Shown here: positions 5,729 to 6,328 of the stretch, piece by piece
How positions within the stretch are numbered: position 1 is the first letter of the stretch
Layout of the letters: each line of letters opens with the position of its first letter
Origin: Parcubacteria group bacterium RIFCSPHIGHO2_01_FULL_47_10b
GTDB taxonomy: Bacteria > Patescibacteriota > Minisyncoccia > 2-01-FULL-47-10
Assembly (NCBI GenBank): GCA_001824325.1
Contig: MHXC01000053.1
Location: 1-6,328 of the forward strand
Direction: 5' to 3'
Length of the DNA: 6,328 nt
Program-made: the position numbers and the translations under genes
The notes under the pieces: generated by a model
What the model saw: only the letters and a program-made list of their open reading frames with translations
The model's database searches: none
What the model was told of the DNA's origin: nothing

Positions 5729-5757
5729 AGCGTACCAAATTCGCCGTATTGTGTAAA
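5729..5757 (-). promoter_or_regulatory. Candidate tyrS promoter, extended -10, predicted leaderless
   Basis: Read on -, TTTACA (5752-5757) is followed after 17 bases by TACGCT (5729-5734), with TGG directly before it (an extended -10). Seven bases (TACAGAT) then lead to the ATG. The -10 hexamer itself is weak (3 of 6), so confidence rests on the TG extension, the near-perfect -35 and the spacing shared with the other leaderless promoters here. Confidence 0.45.
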
Positions 5758-5776
5758 TCAAATTGAAATAACTGTG

Positions 5777-5804
5777 TTGACTTTCACTATTAGCGTATTA
5801 AAAT
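5777..5804 (+). promoter_or_regulatory. Sigma70-like promoter of the AbrB-RelE module, predicted leaderless
   Basis: TTGACT (5777-5782) and TAAAAT (5799-5804) are 16 bases apart, each matching consensus at 5 of 6. Only six bases (GCTATT) lie between the -10 and the ATG at 5811, so transcription is predicted to begin at or right beside the start codon. Its -35 is back to back with the candidate tyrS promoter, 19 bases away. Confidence 0.7.
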
Positions 5805-5808
5805 GCTA
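5791..5808. promoter_or_regulatory. Candidate operator palindrome over the -10 of the AbrB-RelE promoter
   Basis: TAGCGTAT (5791-5798), TA, then AAATGCTA (5801-5808) form an imperfect palindrome with 6 of 8 paired positions, and the outer TAGC/GCTA arms are perfect. It spans the whole -10 hexamer and stops two bases before the ATG, where repressor binding would block RNA polymerase. Binding by the AbrB-type antitoxin is inferred from position only. Confidence 0.45.
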
Positions 5809-5810
5809 TT

Positions 5811-6071
5811 ATGGCTAACATAACAAACCGTGCTCCTGTGGTTAAGATACGCACTAACCGACAGGTCACTATTCCAAAAATTATCTTTGAAGAACTCGGC
5901 CTCAATGAAGGAGATTTTGTTGAGGTGACGATTCTCAATGATGCCGCTCTTATCAAGCCAAAGAAACTTGTTGATAGAGACTTGAGTGAGGCGCTAAGTG
6001 ATCTAAAAGCTGGGAGGGTAATTGGCCCTTTTTCTACAGCCGAAGCGGCAATAAAAGCACTTAATAGTTAA
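5811..6071 (+). CDS. AbrB/MazE-type antitoxin, partner of the RelE-like toxin
   Basis: An 86-residue protein with an AbrB DNA-binding domain at about residues 10-52: VKIRTNRQVTIPKIIFEELG (11-30) then LNEGDFVEVTILNDAALIKP (31-50). The tail, VDRDLSEALSDLKAGRVIGP and FSTAEAAIKALNS, is of the kind that wraps a RelE-family toxin and inhibits it. It is related to the other AbrB-type antitoxin in the window in the DNA-binding part (GQVTLP against RQVTIP, LKEGD against LNEGD) but not in the tail, as expected for a different toxin partner. The start is fixed by the leaderless promoter just upstream. The toxin gene follows after five bases. Confidence 0.9.
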   Translation: MANITNRAPVVKIRTNRQVTIPKIIFEELGLNEGDFVEVTILNDAALIKPKKLVDRDLSEALSDLKAGRVIGPFSTAEAAIKALNS

Positions 6072-6076
6072 CTGCT

Positions 6077-6322
6077 ATGGATGTTGTCTTTACCGACAAG
6101 TTCAAGAAGCAGTACCGTGCGGCTCCTCGGGTAAAACAACTTTTATTCAATAAGCAGCTGTTGTTCCTCATTACTAATCTGCGACATCCGTCGCTTCGCG
6201 CAAAAATATATGATGACAGGGGGCGCATCTGGCAAGCGCGCGTAGATAAATCGTGGCGCTTCCTTTTTTATATCGAAGGCAGCTGTTATTATATGCTTAC
6301 TATTGGTCCTCACCCGAAATGA
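6077..6322 (+). CDS. RelE/YafQ-family toxin
   Basis: A complete 81-residue protein of the RelE/ParE superfamily. It starts with VVFTDKFKKQYRAAPRVKQ (3-21), the common strand and helix, has the LRHPSLRAKIYDD segment (35-47) in the middle, and ends in the core sheet QARVDKSWRFLFYIEGSCYY (53-72) followed by MLTIGPHPK (73-81). The arginines of the RVDKSWR strand and the histidine of the final GPHPK are at the positions where RelE/YafQ toxins hold residues for ribosome-dependent mRNA cleavage. This suggests an mRNA endoribonuclease rather than a ParE gyrase poison, but that division is inferred. It is translated five bases after the antitoxin stop with no Shine-Dalgarno sequence, so coupling is likely. 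Two stop codons in a row (TGA TGA) close the frame six bases before the window ends. Confidence 0.88.
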   Translation: MDVVFTDKFKKQYRAAPRVKQLLFNKQLLFLITNLRHPSLRAKIYDDRGRIWQARVDKSWRFLFYIEGSCYYMLTIGPHPK

Positions 6323-6328
6323 TGAAAC

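Overview
The window looks bacterial. It is compact, with short intergenic gaps and genes on both strands. I suspect a member of the Candidate Phyla Radiation (Patescibacteria). The grounds are the combination of a 7TM protein with an ATP-grasp/retropepsin protein directly behind ruvC, the density of small toxin-antitoxin (TA) pairs, and the absence of a recognisable Shine-Dalgarno sequence before any visible start. This is an inference; no rRNA or ribosomal protein is present to test it.

Layout. Bases 1-2450 (+) hold the end of a likely operon: the 3' part of ruvC (Holliday junction resolvase), a 216-residue seven-helix membrane protein of the family normally fused to an inactive transglutaminase, and a 443-residue protein that joins a RimK-related ATP-grasp ligase to a retropepsin-like (RimB/Zn_protease) domain. 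Bases 2489-4020 hold two convergent TA modules. On + is an AbrB-type antitoxin with a PIN toxin that lacks a normal start codon and carries a one-base frameshift near its C-terminus. On - is a ribbon-helix-helix antitoxin with an intact PIN toxin. A shared hairpin terminator lies between the two toxins. Bases 4078-5721 (-) hold tyrS followed by a lone lumazine synthase (ribH-like) gene. Bases 5777-6322 (+) hold a third TA module, an AbrB-type antitoxin with a RelE/YafQ-like toxin, divergent from tyrS.

How it fits together. The first operon joins a housekeeping recombination gene to a membrane-associated peptide ligase/protease system whose substrate is not known to me. The two TA blocks flank tyrS-ribH and look like accessory insertions between conserved genes. 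Three good sigma70-like promoters (for tyrS, the RHH antitoxin and the second AbrB antitoxin) place the predicted transcription start at or within a base or two of the ATG, so these transcripts are probably leaderless. The antitoxin promoters carry short repeats over the -10 or start region that look like autoregulatory operators.

The two observations I would follow first are the fused ligase-protease next to a stand-alone 7TM protein, and the decayed PIN toxin, whose lost C-terminus can be read in the neighbouring frame and ends exactly at the terminator.
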